Made by a program: the position numbers and the translations under genes. Shown here piece after piece: positions 1-7,890 of a stretch of DNA of 64,000 bases. The stretch is taken from assembly GCF_004564275.1 (NCBI RefSeq), contig NZ_SPDV01000001.1:62001-126000 (forward strand). The letters are read 5' to 3'. This stretch comes from Sphingomonas parva (ex Maeng et al. 2020) (GTDB taxonomy: Bacteria; Pseudomonadota; Alphaproteobacteria; Sphingomonadales; Sphingomonadaceae). Within the stretch, counting starts at the first letter, position 1. Each line of letters begins with the position of its first letter. The notes below the pieces were generated by a model that ran no database searches, had not been told where the DNA came from, and worked only from the letters and a program-made list of their open reading frames with translations.

Positions 1-1151
1 ATCAGAAACGGCAGAGTCGTGCCGTCGAAATGCTGGCCGATGACGAAGCCGATCAGCGCGCCCCCGATCGTGGTGATCACGCCCTGCAGCGACGATGCCA
101 TTCCCGCGATATGACCGAGGGGCTCCATCGCCAGCGCGCCGGCATTGGCGCCGATCAGCCCGAAGAAGATCATCGTCCCGGCCTGGAGCGCGACGAAGCT
201 CCACAGGCTTTCGCCGAACAGCTCACCGAGGGTGAGATGGGTAGCGGCCACCAGGGTGAAGGCGGAGAGCGCGACCAGCAGGATTCGACGCGAGCCGAGC
301 CGCATCACCAGTTTCGAATTGGCGTAGGAGCTGAGCGCCATCGGACCCGCGATCAGCGCGAAGACCAGCGCCATCATCTCGGGGCGGTGGAAGACGTCGA
401 AGACGATCTGCTGGATCGAGTTGATGAACGCGAACAGCGCACCCATCAGCAGCGTCTGGGCAAGAGTGTTGCCGATCGACTGGCGAGTCCGGAGGGTCGT
501 CCACGCCGCCTCGCCGATGCTGCCGAGCGAGAGCGGCCGCCGCTTCTCGGGCGCAAGCGTCTCGGGGAGCCGCATCAGCACCCAGGTCGCGAGAACCGCG
601 CCATAGACTCCGAGAGCGATGAAGATGTGGCGCCATTGCCCGACGGCGAGGATCGTCTGGCCGAGGCTCGGCGCGAGCACCGGCACGATCATGAAGACGA
701 TCATCGCCAGCGACATCACCTGCGCCATCGCCGGGCCCTGGTAGCGATCGCGGACGATCGCCACGACGAGCACGCGACTTGCCGCCGCGGCGATCCCCTG
801 CAGTACGCGGGCGGCGAGCAGCAGGGTGAAACTGGACGCCACGCCGGCGACCAGGCCGAAGATGCCGTAGAAGACGAGCGCAACCGCCAGCAGCCACTTG
901 CGCCCGAACCGGTCGGCGAGCGGCCCCCAGAGCAATTGCGCGACTCCGAAGCCGAGCAGATAGGCGGTAATGACGAGCTGGCGCCTGTTGTCTTCCACGA
1001 CCCCGAGGGCGTCGCCCATCGCCGGCAAAGCGGGGAGCATCGCGTCGATCGCCAGCGCGTTCGACGCCATCAGCGCGGCGACCAAGGCAATGAACTCGCG
1101 CATGCCGGGTCCGCTCTGCTGTGCCTGGGCGGACGTGGTGCGATCGGACAT
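1..1151 (-). CDS. MFS exporter, Bcr/CflA drug-resistance type (3' end outside window)
   Basis: Inner-membrane major facilitator, probably a proton-driven exporter of small toxic molecules. About 383 codons are visible and the gene runs off the left edge. From ATG at 1151 the protein begins MSDRTTSAQA; the segment IDAMLPALPAMG (about residues 35-46) is typical of the Bcr/CflA family, and WGPLADRFGRK (75-85) is the MFS loop signature between helices 2 and 3. Repeated hydrophobic segments follow to the edge. The start is supported by GAGGAAG eight bases ahead. It is divergent from the small gene at 1289. The substrate cannot be deduced. Confidence 0.88.
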   Translation of the reverse strand, partial: MSDRTTSAQAQQSGPGMREFIALVAALMASNALAIDAMLPALPAMGDALGVVEDNRRQLVITAYLLGFGVAQLLWGPLADRFGRKWLLAVALVFYGIFGLVAGVASSFTLLLAARVLQGIAAAASRVLVVAIVRDRYQGPAMAQVMSLAMIVFMIVPVLAPSLGQTILAVGQWRHIFIALGVYGAVLATWVLMRLPETLAPEKRRPLSLGSIGEAAWTTLRTRQSIGNTLAQTLLMGALFAFINSIQQIVFDVFHRPEMMALVFALIAGPMALSSYANSKLVMRLGSRRILLVALSAFTLVAATHLTLGELFGESLWSFVALQAGTMIFFGLIGANAGALAMEPLGHIAGMASSLQGVITTIGGALIGFVIGQHFDGTTLPFL

Positions 1152-1288
1152 GCGGGACTTCCTCGAAAGCTGGGCGGGTGCCGTGGCCGACGCGGGAGCT
1201 GGAGGCAAGTTCCAATGCGCGGGCAGCCGAGGTGCCGGGAACAAGCGCGCCGGTGCCGGATTGCCTGCAGCAGGAGAAGGAGGCGAAG

Positions 1289-1462
1289 ATGAGCGACGCG
1301 CGCCAGAACGATCAGGCCGGAAACAGGACCAGCGGACAGGACGACGGCGAGGAGCGGCCGCGGCAGCAAGGCGGCGATGAGCCGGCGAGCGCGCTCGGCG
1401 GCGGCACCGCGACCCGCTCCAGCACGGCCGAGGGACCGGATCCCGCCGAGGCGCAGGAATAA
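1289..1462 (+). CDS. Small hydrophilic protein of unknown function (57 aa)
   Basis: A short gene with an unusually strong ribosome-binding stretch (AGGAGAAGGAGG) just ahead of ATG 1289. The product starts MSDARQNDQAGNRTSGQ and is rich in D, E, Q, G, R and S, with no hydrophobic segment, no cysteine and low complexity; it is probably disordered and cytoplasmic. Such short polar proteins are common in stress regulons of sphingomonads, but I do not recognise this one and assign no function. An upstream in-frame start at 1121 would overlap the divergent MFS gene and has no comparable ribosome-binding site. Confidence 0.6.
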   Translation: MSDARQNDQAGNRTSGQDDGEERPRQQGGDEPASALGGGTATRSSTAEGPDPAEAQE

Positions 1463-1524
1463 GCGCGGCGACTGGCCACGCCGCCGGAAAGGCGGCGGGC
1501 GACCGTAAGGCCGCCCGCCGGTCG

Positions 1525-2082
1525 TCAGGCGAGGCGGCCGTTCATCTCGATCGGGCGAGCCATGTTGAAGTAATTGGGCGAGGTCGCCATCACCGCGCGG
1601 TGGATCTCCTCAAATTGCTCGCGGGTACCGTCGCCCTCAAGGGTGACGACGTAATCGAGACGGCGGTAGCCGGCAGGCATCTCCGGATCGAGGCCGAGGA
1701 AGCCGCGAAGGTCCAGTTCGCCGTCCATGTCGATGCGGCACGCATCGAGCGCGATGCCGCGGATCGCGGCCTGGGCGACGTAGCCGACCGTCATGCAGGC
1801 GTTCACCGCCGTCATCAGCAGTTCCTGCGGATTTGGCGCGGTGTTGGTGCCGAGCAGCTCCAGCGGCTCGTCTGCCTCGAGCGTGAAGCTGCGGGCGATC
1901 TTTTCTCCGCCGAGCCGGTAGCCCTCGACGGTCGAGGTCGACCGCGTCTGCCCTTGCCACGCCGTGCGGACGCGGAAGCCGACGATGGCGCGGCTCGGGT
2001 CCTGCTGGATGGCCTCGACGGTATTCTGCAGGGCCTCGAGGTCGAGGCCGTTGACCGGGGGATTGCTGGTCACGTCCAACAT
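1525..2082 (-). CDS. OsmC family protein
   Basis: A 185-aa OsmC/Ohr-fold protein. In this family thiol chemistry reduces organic hydroperoxides. Visible family traits are the central segment TAPNPQELLMTAVNACMTVGY (in part), carrying the N-terminal cysteine of the family, and a second cysteine (LDACRID) about 24 residues later. The start is ATG 2082, with AGGAG seven to eight bases ahead; a longer reading frame to 2163 would run into the upstream gene. It lies 28 bases downstream of the diiron oxygenase gene on the same strand and is probably cotranscribed with it. Substrate unknown. Confidence 0.85.
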   Translation of the reverse strand: MLDVTSNPPVNGLDLEALQNTVEAIQQDPSRAIVGFRVRTAWQGQTRSTSTVEGYRLGGEKIARSFTLEADEPLELLGTNTAPNPQELLMTAVNACMTVGYVAQAAIRGIALDACRIDMDGELDLRGFLGLDPEMPAGYRRLDYVVTLEGDGTREQFEEIHRAVMATSPNYFNMARPIEMNGRLA

Positions 2083-2110
2083 GTCGTGTCTCCTGTCTCT
2101 GGTGGGTCGC

Positions 2111-3025
2111 TCAGTAGAATGCCGGTGCGACCTGGTTGATGTGGGTCTGTGCTGCGCCCCCAAGGGCGGCGAGGGACGCCTGGAATTTCGGATGGGTCAT
2201 GCCGGAGCCGATGTAGCTCCACCGCAACGCCTGGTGCTGCTGCGCCTGCAGCGTGGCGCGGTGGTCCGGGTCGAGCGCTCGCCCGGTCGCGGCTTCGAAC
2301 GCGTCGAGGTTCAATCGGGTTTGCGAGGCAAGGCCGCCGTCGAGAAAGGCGCCCATCTCGAGATATTCGTCGACGGCGCGGGCGATGCTTTCGGCATTCC
2401 GGCCGGCGGCGAGCGCCTCGACCATCAAGGTGTCGAGCCTGGCGTGCTGGGCCTCCTCCATCCAATGGTGCTTGAGCAGGCTCTTGAACAGCGGATCGAC
2501 GCCGGCGTCGTCACGAATGCTCTCCAGATAGTGGCGCTGGCTCATCCACTCGATGTGGAGGATCAGCAGGGCGACGGCGAGGACGTCGTGGCGGAGGATC
2601 TCGGCCGCGATCGCCTGGGCCGGGCCGATCATCTCGCACGGCGTTCCGAAGCTTGCGGTGAACAAGGCGTGGAACTGCCGGAACAGCTGGATGTGCTTGG
2701 CCTCCTCGCCGGCAAAGCCGAGCAGGGCCCGCACGCGCAGATCGTCGCCGTCGAGCTGCGGCCGGGCGTGGTCGAGAACGAACGGCAGGATGAATTCCTC
2801 GACCAGGCCGAAGATGCTCAGATATTCGTGGCCGCGGATGTGGTTGAGGATCCGGCGCTCGTTGCTGTCGACGCCTGGGGCGGCGTCGGTGCGCGCCAGC
2901 GCCTCGGGCATGAAGTCGCAATTGAAATCGAGCTTCGCGCCGGGCGGCAGAATGTCTTCGATCCGCCATGCTGCGCGAGCCGATGCGTCGAGCACCGCGC
3001 CGTAGGTGAAATTGTGGTGATACAT
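2111..3025 (-). CDS. AurF-like diiron oxygenase family protein
   Basis: A 304-aa helical protein with the ligand pattern of a ferritin-like diiron oxygenase. EEAKH supplies an E-x2-H pair, IEW a further glutamate, and HHWMEEAQHARLD reproduces the H-x3-E-x2-H spacing known from the N-oxygenase AurF. From the family, a non-haem diiron centre that activates O2 is expected; the substrate is unknown. The start ATG 3025 is preceded by AAGGAG. It is followed by an OsmC gene and is divergent from an AraC-type regulator, suggesting a small regulated detoxification or tailoring unit. Family assignment is by motif only. Confidence 0.72.
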   Translation of the reverse strand: MYHHNFTYGAVLDASARAAWRIEDILPPGAKLDFNCDFMPEALARTDAAPGVDSNERRILNHIRGHEYLSIFGLVEEFILPFVLDHARPQLDGDDLRVRALLGFAGEEAKHIQLFRQFHALFTASFGTPCEMIGPAQAIAAEILRHDVLAVALLILHIEWMSQRHYLESIRDDAGVDPLFKSLLKHHWMEEAQHARLDTLMVEALAAGRNAESIARAVDEYLEMGAFLDGGLASQTRLNLDAFEAATGRALDPDHRATLQAQQHQALRWSYIGSGMTHPKFQASLAALGGAAQTHINQVAPAFY

Positions 3026-3346
3026 CTCGATCTCCTTCGGGGACGGCCGGAGCCGCGAGCTACGCAACGGGTCCGGCCGCGGCGGCCGAACGAAACGGCA
3101 GAGGCAGCCGGGACGCGCGGCGCCCCGCGCGGAGCCTCGCTCATTCTCGACATGCTCTGGTCTGGCGTGCAGGCTCGTTGGTCCCCGCTGCATCGCCGGT
3201 TGCGCGAGCCTGGAATGTAGGACATCCTCGAAGGCGTCCGGTCCGGCAGGCTCGCGCCCTTGATATTGGATCTCCGCGGCGCGGAGAATGGCCGAGATAC
3301 CGGGAAACTTGCTCCAGACGCCTCCGCGCGAGGCGGAGGCACAAGC
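3026..3346. promoter_or_regulatory. Divergent regulatory region with two related dyads
   Basis: This 321-base gap separates the diiron gene (leftward) from the AraC gene (rightward). It holds two perfect 7-bp inverted repeats sharing the arm core CTCCGC/GCGGAG: TCTCCGC-ggc-GCGGAGA at 3271-3287 and CCTCCGC-gcgag-GCGGAGG at 3321-3339, with centres 51 bases apart. The second includes the GGAGG ribosome-binding site of the AraC gene. No confident sigma-70 promoter stands out, and nothing else was recognised in the gap. Confidence 0.5.
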
Positions 3347-4309
3347 ATGGGCGTGCTGCAGGCCGTGGTCTCGGCAATGAAGCTCTCGGGGAGCGTGTTC
3401 CTCGAGGCGGAGTTCAGCTGCCCGTGGTGCGTGACCTCGCAGATCGGCCCGGAGGATTGCGCGCTCTTCTTCAGCGAGCCGGCGCACGTCATCTCTTATC
3501 ATTACGTCGTCGAGGGCGCGCTGCTCTGCGCCGTCGGAGACGCTCCGCCGGTCGAGGTCCGGGCCGGCCAGGTGATGCTGGTCCCCAGGAACGAGAAGCA
3601 CCGGCTCGGCAGTTGGATGGATGCGCATGCGCCGAACGCCCGCGACCTCATCCAGCCGCCTGACGAGCGCGGCCTCGTTCGCATCGCCTGGGGCGGCGGC
3701 GGCGACACGTGCCGGATGTTCTGCGGCTTTCTCGGCACGGTTGCGCCGATCAACGCTTTCCTCCTCGGCCTCCCCAGCCTGCTGGTGGTCGACCTCGACC
3801 CGGGGAGCGCCGGTTGGGTCGCGAGCTCGTTCGAGTTCGCCTCGACCGGCCTCAGCGCCCGCTCGCCCGAGCTGGTCGGGCGCCTGGCCGAATTGCTGTT
3901 CGCCGAGGCGGTGGAGCAATATGTCGACGCGCTGCCGGCGGGCCAGACGGGCTGGCTCGCGGGGCTCAAGGATCCCCATGTCAGCCGCGCCCTGGCGCTT
4001 CTCCACACGCGCTTTGCTGAACCGCTCACCACCGAGGTGCTGGCCCGGGAGGCCGGCCTCTCGCGGTCCGCGCTTGCCGAAAGGTTCACCATGCTGATCG
4101 GCGAGCCGCCGATGCGCTATCTCGGGCGGCACCGGATGAACGTCGCAGCGAACCTGCTGCAGGAATCCAGGCAGAACGCCTGCAACGTGGCCTATGCGGT
4201 CGGCTTCAACTCGGAAGCCGCCTTCAACCGCGCGTTCAAGAAGGAGTTCGGCGTCCCTCCCGGTGCGTGGCAGAAGGCGCGGTGCCAGCCCGCGGCCACG
4301 GCAGCCTGA
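3347..4309 (+). CDS. AraC-family transcriptional regulator with cupin-type sensor domain
   Basis: A 320-aa regulator. The N-terminal half resembles the cupin-like AraC_binding domain: ISYHYVVEGALLCAVG and AGQVMLVPRNEKHRLG are beta-rich effector-pocket motifs. The C-terminal 100 residues form the double helix-turn-helix: LTTEVLAREAGLSRSALAERF, then NVAYAVGFNSEAAFNRAFKKEFG and the usual end PPGAWQ. ATG 3347 is chosen because GGAGG lies seven bases ahead; a start at 3260 lacks one. It is divergent from the diiron/OsmC genes, which it probably controls, and the GGAGG sits in a hairpin arm, suggesting autoregulation. The effector is unknown. Confidence 0.88.
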   Translation: MGVLQAVVSAMKLSGSVFLEAEFSCPWCVTSQIGPEDCALFFSEPAHVISYHYVVEGALLCAVGDAPPVEVRAGQVMLVPRNEKHRLGSWMDAHAPNARDLIQPPDERGLVRIAWGGGGDTCRMFCGFLGTVAPINAFLLGLPSLLVVDLDPGSAGWVASSFEFASTGLSARSPELVGRLAELLFAEAVEQYVDALPAGQTGWLAGLKDPHVSRALALLHTRFAEPLTTEVLAREAGLSRSALAERFTMLIGEPPMRYLGRHRMNVAANLLQESRQNACNVAYAVGFNSEAAFNRAFKKEFGVPPGAWQKARCQPAATAA

Positions 4310-4310
4310 G

Positions 4311-4327
4311 ACGGGGCGCTGCCCCGT
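4311..4327 (+). terminator. Hairpin after the AraC gene
   Basis: ACGGGGC-gct-GCCCCGT, a perfect 7-bp stem two bases after the stop codon. There is no U-tract, so termination strength is uncertain. Confidence 0.45.
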
Positions 4328-4373
4328 GACCAGGTCGTTGGGAAAGGGGTGTCCCCTTCGCCCGAGTTGCGCA

Positions 4374-4391
4374 CCGTCACGAAGTCGTCAC
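4374..4391 (+). promoter_or_regulatory. Candidate Pho box (PhoB operator)
   Basis: CCGTCAC-GAAG-TCGTCAC: two 7-base half-sites spaced by four bases, the exact 7+4+7 layout of the PhoB box (consensus CTGTCAT-N4-CTGTCAT), with the GTCA core in both halves. It ends 55 bases ahead of the CYTH-CHAD start codon, where PhoB normally binds in place of a -35 element. Confidence 0.55.
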
Positions 4392-4446
4392 TTATGGCTG
4401 CTTGTCTCCGGAAGACGGATAGGGGCGACAGCATGCCGGCAGCAGC

Positions 4447-5898
4447 ATGAACGGGAGCGAGGAGATCGAGCTGAAGCTCGAGCTGCCCGTCGATGCGGTC
4501 GACCGGCTTCGCGGCCTGTCCCTGCTCGGCCCGCCGGACGAGGGGCCGAGGACGCAGGTCTCCACCTATTTCGACACGCCCGCCGGTCATGTCCGCAAGG
4601 CCGGCTATTCGCTGCGGGTGCGGCGAAAGGGGCGGTCGTTCGTGCAGACGGTGAAGGAGAAGGGCAAGGAGACGGGCGGCTTTTCGGCCCGGGGGGAATG
4701 GGAGCGGCGGATTGCCGGCCCGGGCCTCGATCTCGAGGCGCTGGGCGAGACGCCGGTGGCCAGGCTGGTCGCCAGGAAGAAGGTCCGCAACGCTCTCGCA
4801 ATCGCCTCCGAGACCGATGTGCAGCGCACCACGTGGCTGGTCAGGCGGGACGGTACGGCGATCGAGCTGATTCTCGACGTGGGCGAGGTACGCGCCGGGG
4901 CACGCCGCGACACGGTCTGCGAGATCGAGCTCGAGCTGAAAAGCGGCGAGCGCGGCATGCTGTTCGACCTGGCGCGTGAGATCGGCGCGGAGATCCCGCT
5001 ACGCCTCGGCGTGCTGAGCAAGTCCGAACGTGGCTTCGAGCTGACCAAGCGACGCCCGCGCATCCACAAGGCCGAGGCGCCGCAGATTGCTCCGGAGGCC
5101 TCGATTGCCGACGCTTTCGCCGCCGTGGTGCAATCCTGCCTGCGCCATTTCCGCCGCAACGAGAGCCTGGTGGCGGAGGCGCGCGACAGCGAGGCGGTGC
5201 ACCAGCTGCGCGTCGCGACGCGGCGCCTGCGCTCCGCTTTCTCGCTGTTCGAGCCCGTGCTGGCGGGGCCCGAGCAGGACGTGCTGAGAGGCGATCTGTC
5301 CCGTCTTTCCGACCTCATCGGACGCGCCCGTGATCTCGATGTCACGATCGCAGCGCTGCGGCGCCGGTCGGCGGGCAGCGTGCCGCGCGGCGAGCTGCCT
5401 CGCCTGAAGCGCGCGCGGACCGACGCTTGTGACGAGCTCCTCGCCTGCCTTCGTTCGGACGATCTCCCGAGGCTGTTCCTCGACGTGGCGGCGTGGGCGG
5501 AGGCGGGGCGATGGCGCGAGCATCCCCGCGCCAGCCGGAGCATCGAAGCCTTTGCCGAGGAGAGGCTGGGACGATTGTGGCGCAAGGTGCGCAGCAAGGG
5601 CCAGACGCCCGGCGACCTCTCTCCGGAGGAGCGGCATCGCCTCCGCATCCGCGCCAAGAAGCTGCGCTACGCGGCAGAGTTCTTCGGCGGCCTCAGCCTG
5701 GGGGGCGACCGCCGCCGCTGGAAGCATTTCCTCCACGCGCTCGAGGCGTTGCAGGAGAGCCTGGGCCGGCTCAATGACGCGGAGACGCTTCGGACGATCT
5801 CGCCCGCCGCGTCGGTGGAAGTGGATTCCCCGCGGCTGCTGCGCGAGGCCGACGAGTCGCTGGCCGCGCTCCGCAAGATCGGCCCTTATTGGCGCTGA
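4447..5898 (+). CDS. CYTH and CHAD domain protein (polyphosphate-linked)
   Basis: A 483-aa two-domain protein. Residues 1-205 form a CYTH (triphosphate tunnel) domain with the E-x-E-x-K signature as EIELK at residues 6-10, followed by the expected YFDTP and SLRVRRKG strands. Residues 220-480 form a CHAD domain: conserved histidine in EAVHQLRVATRRLRSAF (about 250) and basic helices such as HRLRIRAKKLRYAAEFF. CYTH domains cleave inorganic triphosphate or related substrates, and CHAD domains bind polyphosphate through histidines and arginines. The good Pho box just upstream supports a role in phosphate/polyphosphate homeostasis. The gene stands alone; a GST gene follows after 72 bases. Confidence 0.93.
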   Translation: MNGSEEIELKLELPVDAVDRLRGLSLLGPPDEGPRTQVSTYFDTPAGHVRKAGYSLRVRRKGRSFVQTVKEKGKETGGFSARGEWERRIAGPGLDLEALGETPVARLVARKKVRNALAIASETDVQRTTWLVRRDGTAIELILDVGEVRAGARRDTVCEIELELKSGERGMLFDLAREIGAEIPLRLGVLSKSERGFELTKRRPRIHKAEAPQIAPEASIADAFAAVVQSCLRHFRRNESLVAEARDSEAVHQLRVATRRLRSAFSLFEPVLAGPEQDVLRGDLSRLSDLIGRARDLDVTIAALRRRSAGSVPRGELPRLKRARTDACDELLACLRSDDLPRLFLDVAAWAEAGRWREHPRASRSIEAFAEERLGRLWRKVRSKGQTPGDLSPEERHRLRIRAKKLRYAAEFFGGLSLGGDRRRWKHFLHALEALQESLGRLNDAETLRTISPAASVEVDSPRLLREADESLAALRKIGPYWR

Positions 5899-5970
5899 TC
5901 CATGCTGCGAACCGGCGCTTGCGGCGGTGGCCCCGATGCGGGTAGCGGGCTGCTGAGCGGAGGGCGGCCG

Positions 5971-6594
5971 ATGATCGTTGTGCACCATCTCGAGAATTCG
6001 CGATCGCAGCGCATCCTGTGGCTGCTGGAGGAACTGGGCCTCGACTATCGGGTGCAGCGCTACGAGCGAAACCCCAGGACCTTGCTCGCCCCGGGGATGC
6101 TGCGCAGCGTCCATCCGCTCGGCAAGGCACCGGTGATCGACGACGAGGGCCAGGCGATCGCCGAGACCGGTGCCATCGTCGAATACCTTGTGGAGAAAGC
6201 GGGCGGACGTCTTGGCCCGCCGGCCCGGCGCGAGGACGTGCTGCGTTATCGCCACTTCCTCCATTATGCCGAAGGCTCGATGATGCCGCCGCTGTTCGCG
6301 ATGCTGGTGGTGAAGCGGCTCGGCCTGCTCGGCCGCCCCGCGCGCGCGCCGATCCAGAAGATGCTCGACGGCCATCTCGACTGGCTGGAGAGCGAGCTCG
6401 CCGCGCGCGACTGGTTCGCCGGCGATCGCTTCACGGCCGCCGACGTGATGATGAGCTTCCCCCTCGAGGCGGCCCGTTCGCGGGCCGGGCTCGACGAGCG
6501 GCGGCCCAACCTCACCGACTGGCTCGAGAGGATCCACGCCCGCCCTGCCTATGGGGCGGCGCTGCAGAAGGGCGGACCCTATGCTTATGCCTGA
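5971..6594 (+). CDS. Glutathione S-transferase family protein
   Basis: A 207-aa cytosolic GST-fold protein. The N-terminal thioredoxin-like domain begins IVVHHLENSRSQRILWLLEE, with serine at the position that activates glutathione in bacterial GSTs; HPLGKAPVIDDEG is the cis-proline loop and ETGAIVEYL the glutathione contact. The C-terminal helical domain has the capping motif GDRFTAADVMMSFPL. ATG 5971 is chosen over 5902 because CGGAGG lies seven bases ahead and the longer form adds a low-complexity leader. It overlaps the next gene by 14 bases, so the two are likely cotranscribed. Confidence 0.9.
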   Translation: MIVVHHLENSRSQRILWLLEELGLDYRVQRYERNPRTLLAPGMLRSVHPLGKAPVIDDEGQAIAETGAIVEYLVEKAGGRLGPPARREDVLRYRHFLHYAEGSMMPPLFAMLVVKRLGLLGRPARAPIQKMLDGHLDWLESELAARDWFAGDRFTAADVMMSFPLEAARSRAGLDERRPNLTDWLERIHARPAYGAALQKGGPYAYA

Positions 6595-7849
6595 TCTCAC
6601 CCGCCGCGGCTTCGCGCTCGCAAGTGTCGCGGGAGCGATGCTGGCCGGGCCGGGAAGGGTGCTCGCGCAGGCATTGCCGGGCGCCGACAGCGCGCTTGGT
6701 TCGATCACCGGTGACGCGGTGCCGATCGCGCCGGCGGAGAGGCTCGCGCGAATCGCCAAGGCGCAGCGGCTGATGCGCGAGCGCGGCATGGGCGCGATCC
6801 TGATCGAGCCGGGTGCTGCGCTCGATTATTTCACTGGCGTTAAATGGTGGCGGAGCGAGCGGCTGACCGCGGCCTTGCTCCCCGCTGAGGGCGATCCGGT
6901 GATCGTGACGCCGTATTTCGAGGAGCCGTCGGTCCGCGAGAGCCTCGCCATTCCGGCCGAGGTCCGAACCTGGAACGAGCATGAGGATCCGTTCGCACTG
7001 GTCGCCGGCGCGCTGCGCGATCGCAAGGCGAGCGGGCGACCGATCGGCTATGAGGAGACGGTGCGCTTCTTCGCCGTCGACGGCCTGCGCAAGGCGCTCG
7101 GCGGCGTCACCATCGAGAGCGCGGCGCCGATCGTCCGCGCCTGCCGCATGGTCAAGTCCGCGGCCGAGCTGGCGTTGATGCAGAAGGCCACCGATGTGAC
7201 CATCGCCGCATACCGCCACACCTGGCCGCGCATCGAGAAGGGGATGCGCCCCTCCGACATTGCCAGGATCATGAACGCTGCGACCACCCAGCTCGGCGGC
7301 AGCCCGGAATTCGCTTTGGTCCTGCTCGGCGAAGCAAGCGCCTATCCGCACGGCAGCGGCAAGCCGCAGGAAGTGCGCGAGGGCGAGGTGGTGCTGATGG
7401 ACTGCGGCTGCACCGTTCACGGTTATCAATCCGACGTCTCCCGCACCTTCGTGTTCGGCGAGCCTTCGGCCGAGCAGCGCAAGATCTGGATGCAGGTGCG
7501 TCGCGGCCAGGAGATCGCCTTCCGCTCGGCGCGCCTCGGGGCGACCGCCGGAAGCGTCGACGATGCCGTGCGCCGCCAGTATGAGGCCTGGGGCTATGGC
7601 CCCGGCTATCGCCTCCCGGGCCTGTCACACCGCACCGGCCACGGCATCGGCCTGGAAGGGCACGAGCCGGTGAACTTCGTACACGGCGAGGCGACGCCGC
7701 TCGCTCCGGGCATGTGCTTCTCGAACGAGCCCGGCCTCTATTTGCCCGGCAAGTTCGGCGTCCGGCTCGAGGACTGCCTCTACATGACCGAGGCGGGCCC
7801 GCGCTGGTTCAGCACGCCGCCGCCCTCGCTCGATCGTCCGCTCGGCTGA
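6581..7849 (+). CDS. Tat-exported M24 family metallopeptidase (Xaa-Pro peptidase-like)
   Basis: A 422-aa protein that begins with a twin-arginine signal (DLTRRGFALASVAGAMLAG, cleavage probably near VLAQA), so a periplasmic location is expected. The creatinase/aminopeptidase P fold follows, with the dinuclear metal ligands in order: MDCGCTVHGYQSDVSRTF (two aspartates), RTGHGIGLEGHE (histidine), FSNEPGLY (glutamate) and GVRLEDC (glutamate). Members cleave N-terminal X-Pro bonds or related dipeptides. ATG 6581 has AGAAGGG upstream; ATG 6587 is an equally plausible start two codons later. It is convergent with the symporter gene. Confidence 0.92.
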   Translation: MLMPDLTRRGFALASVAGAMLAGPGRVLAQALPGADSALGSITGDAVPIAPAERLARIAKAQRLMRERGMGAILIEPGAALDYFTGVKWWRSERLTAALLPAEGDPVIVTPYFEEPSVRESLAIPAEVRTWNEHEDPFALVAGALRDRKASGRPIGYEETVRFFAVDGLRKALGGVTIESAAPIVRACRMVKSAAELALMQKATDVTIAAYRHTWPRIEKGMRPSDIARIMNAATTQLGGSPEFALVLLGEASAYPHGSGKPQEVREGEVVLMDCGCTVHGYQSDVSRTFVFGEPSAEQRKIWMQVRRGQEIAFRSARLGATAGSVDDAVRRQYEAWGYGPGYRLPGLSHRTGHGIGLEGHEPVNFVHGEATPLAPGMCFSNEPGLYLPGKFGVRLEDCLYMTEAGPRWFSTPPPSLDRPLG

Positions 7850-7860
7850 CTGCCCACCTG

Positions 7861-7880
7861 CTCGCCGGCCGGCCGGCGAG
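7861..7880. terminator. 20-bp perfect palindrome between convergent genes
   Basis: CTCGCCGGCC followed directly by its reverse complement, 11 bases after the M24 stop and 10 before the symporter stop. It is a likely bidirectional transcription barrier; there is no U-tract. Confidence 0.5.
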
Positions 7881-7890
7881 AACCCCGGGG

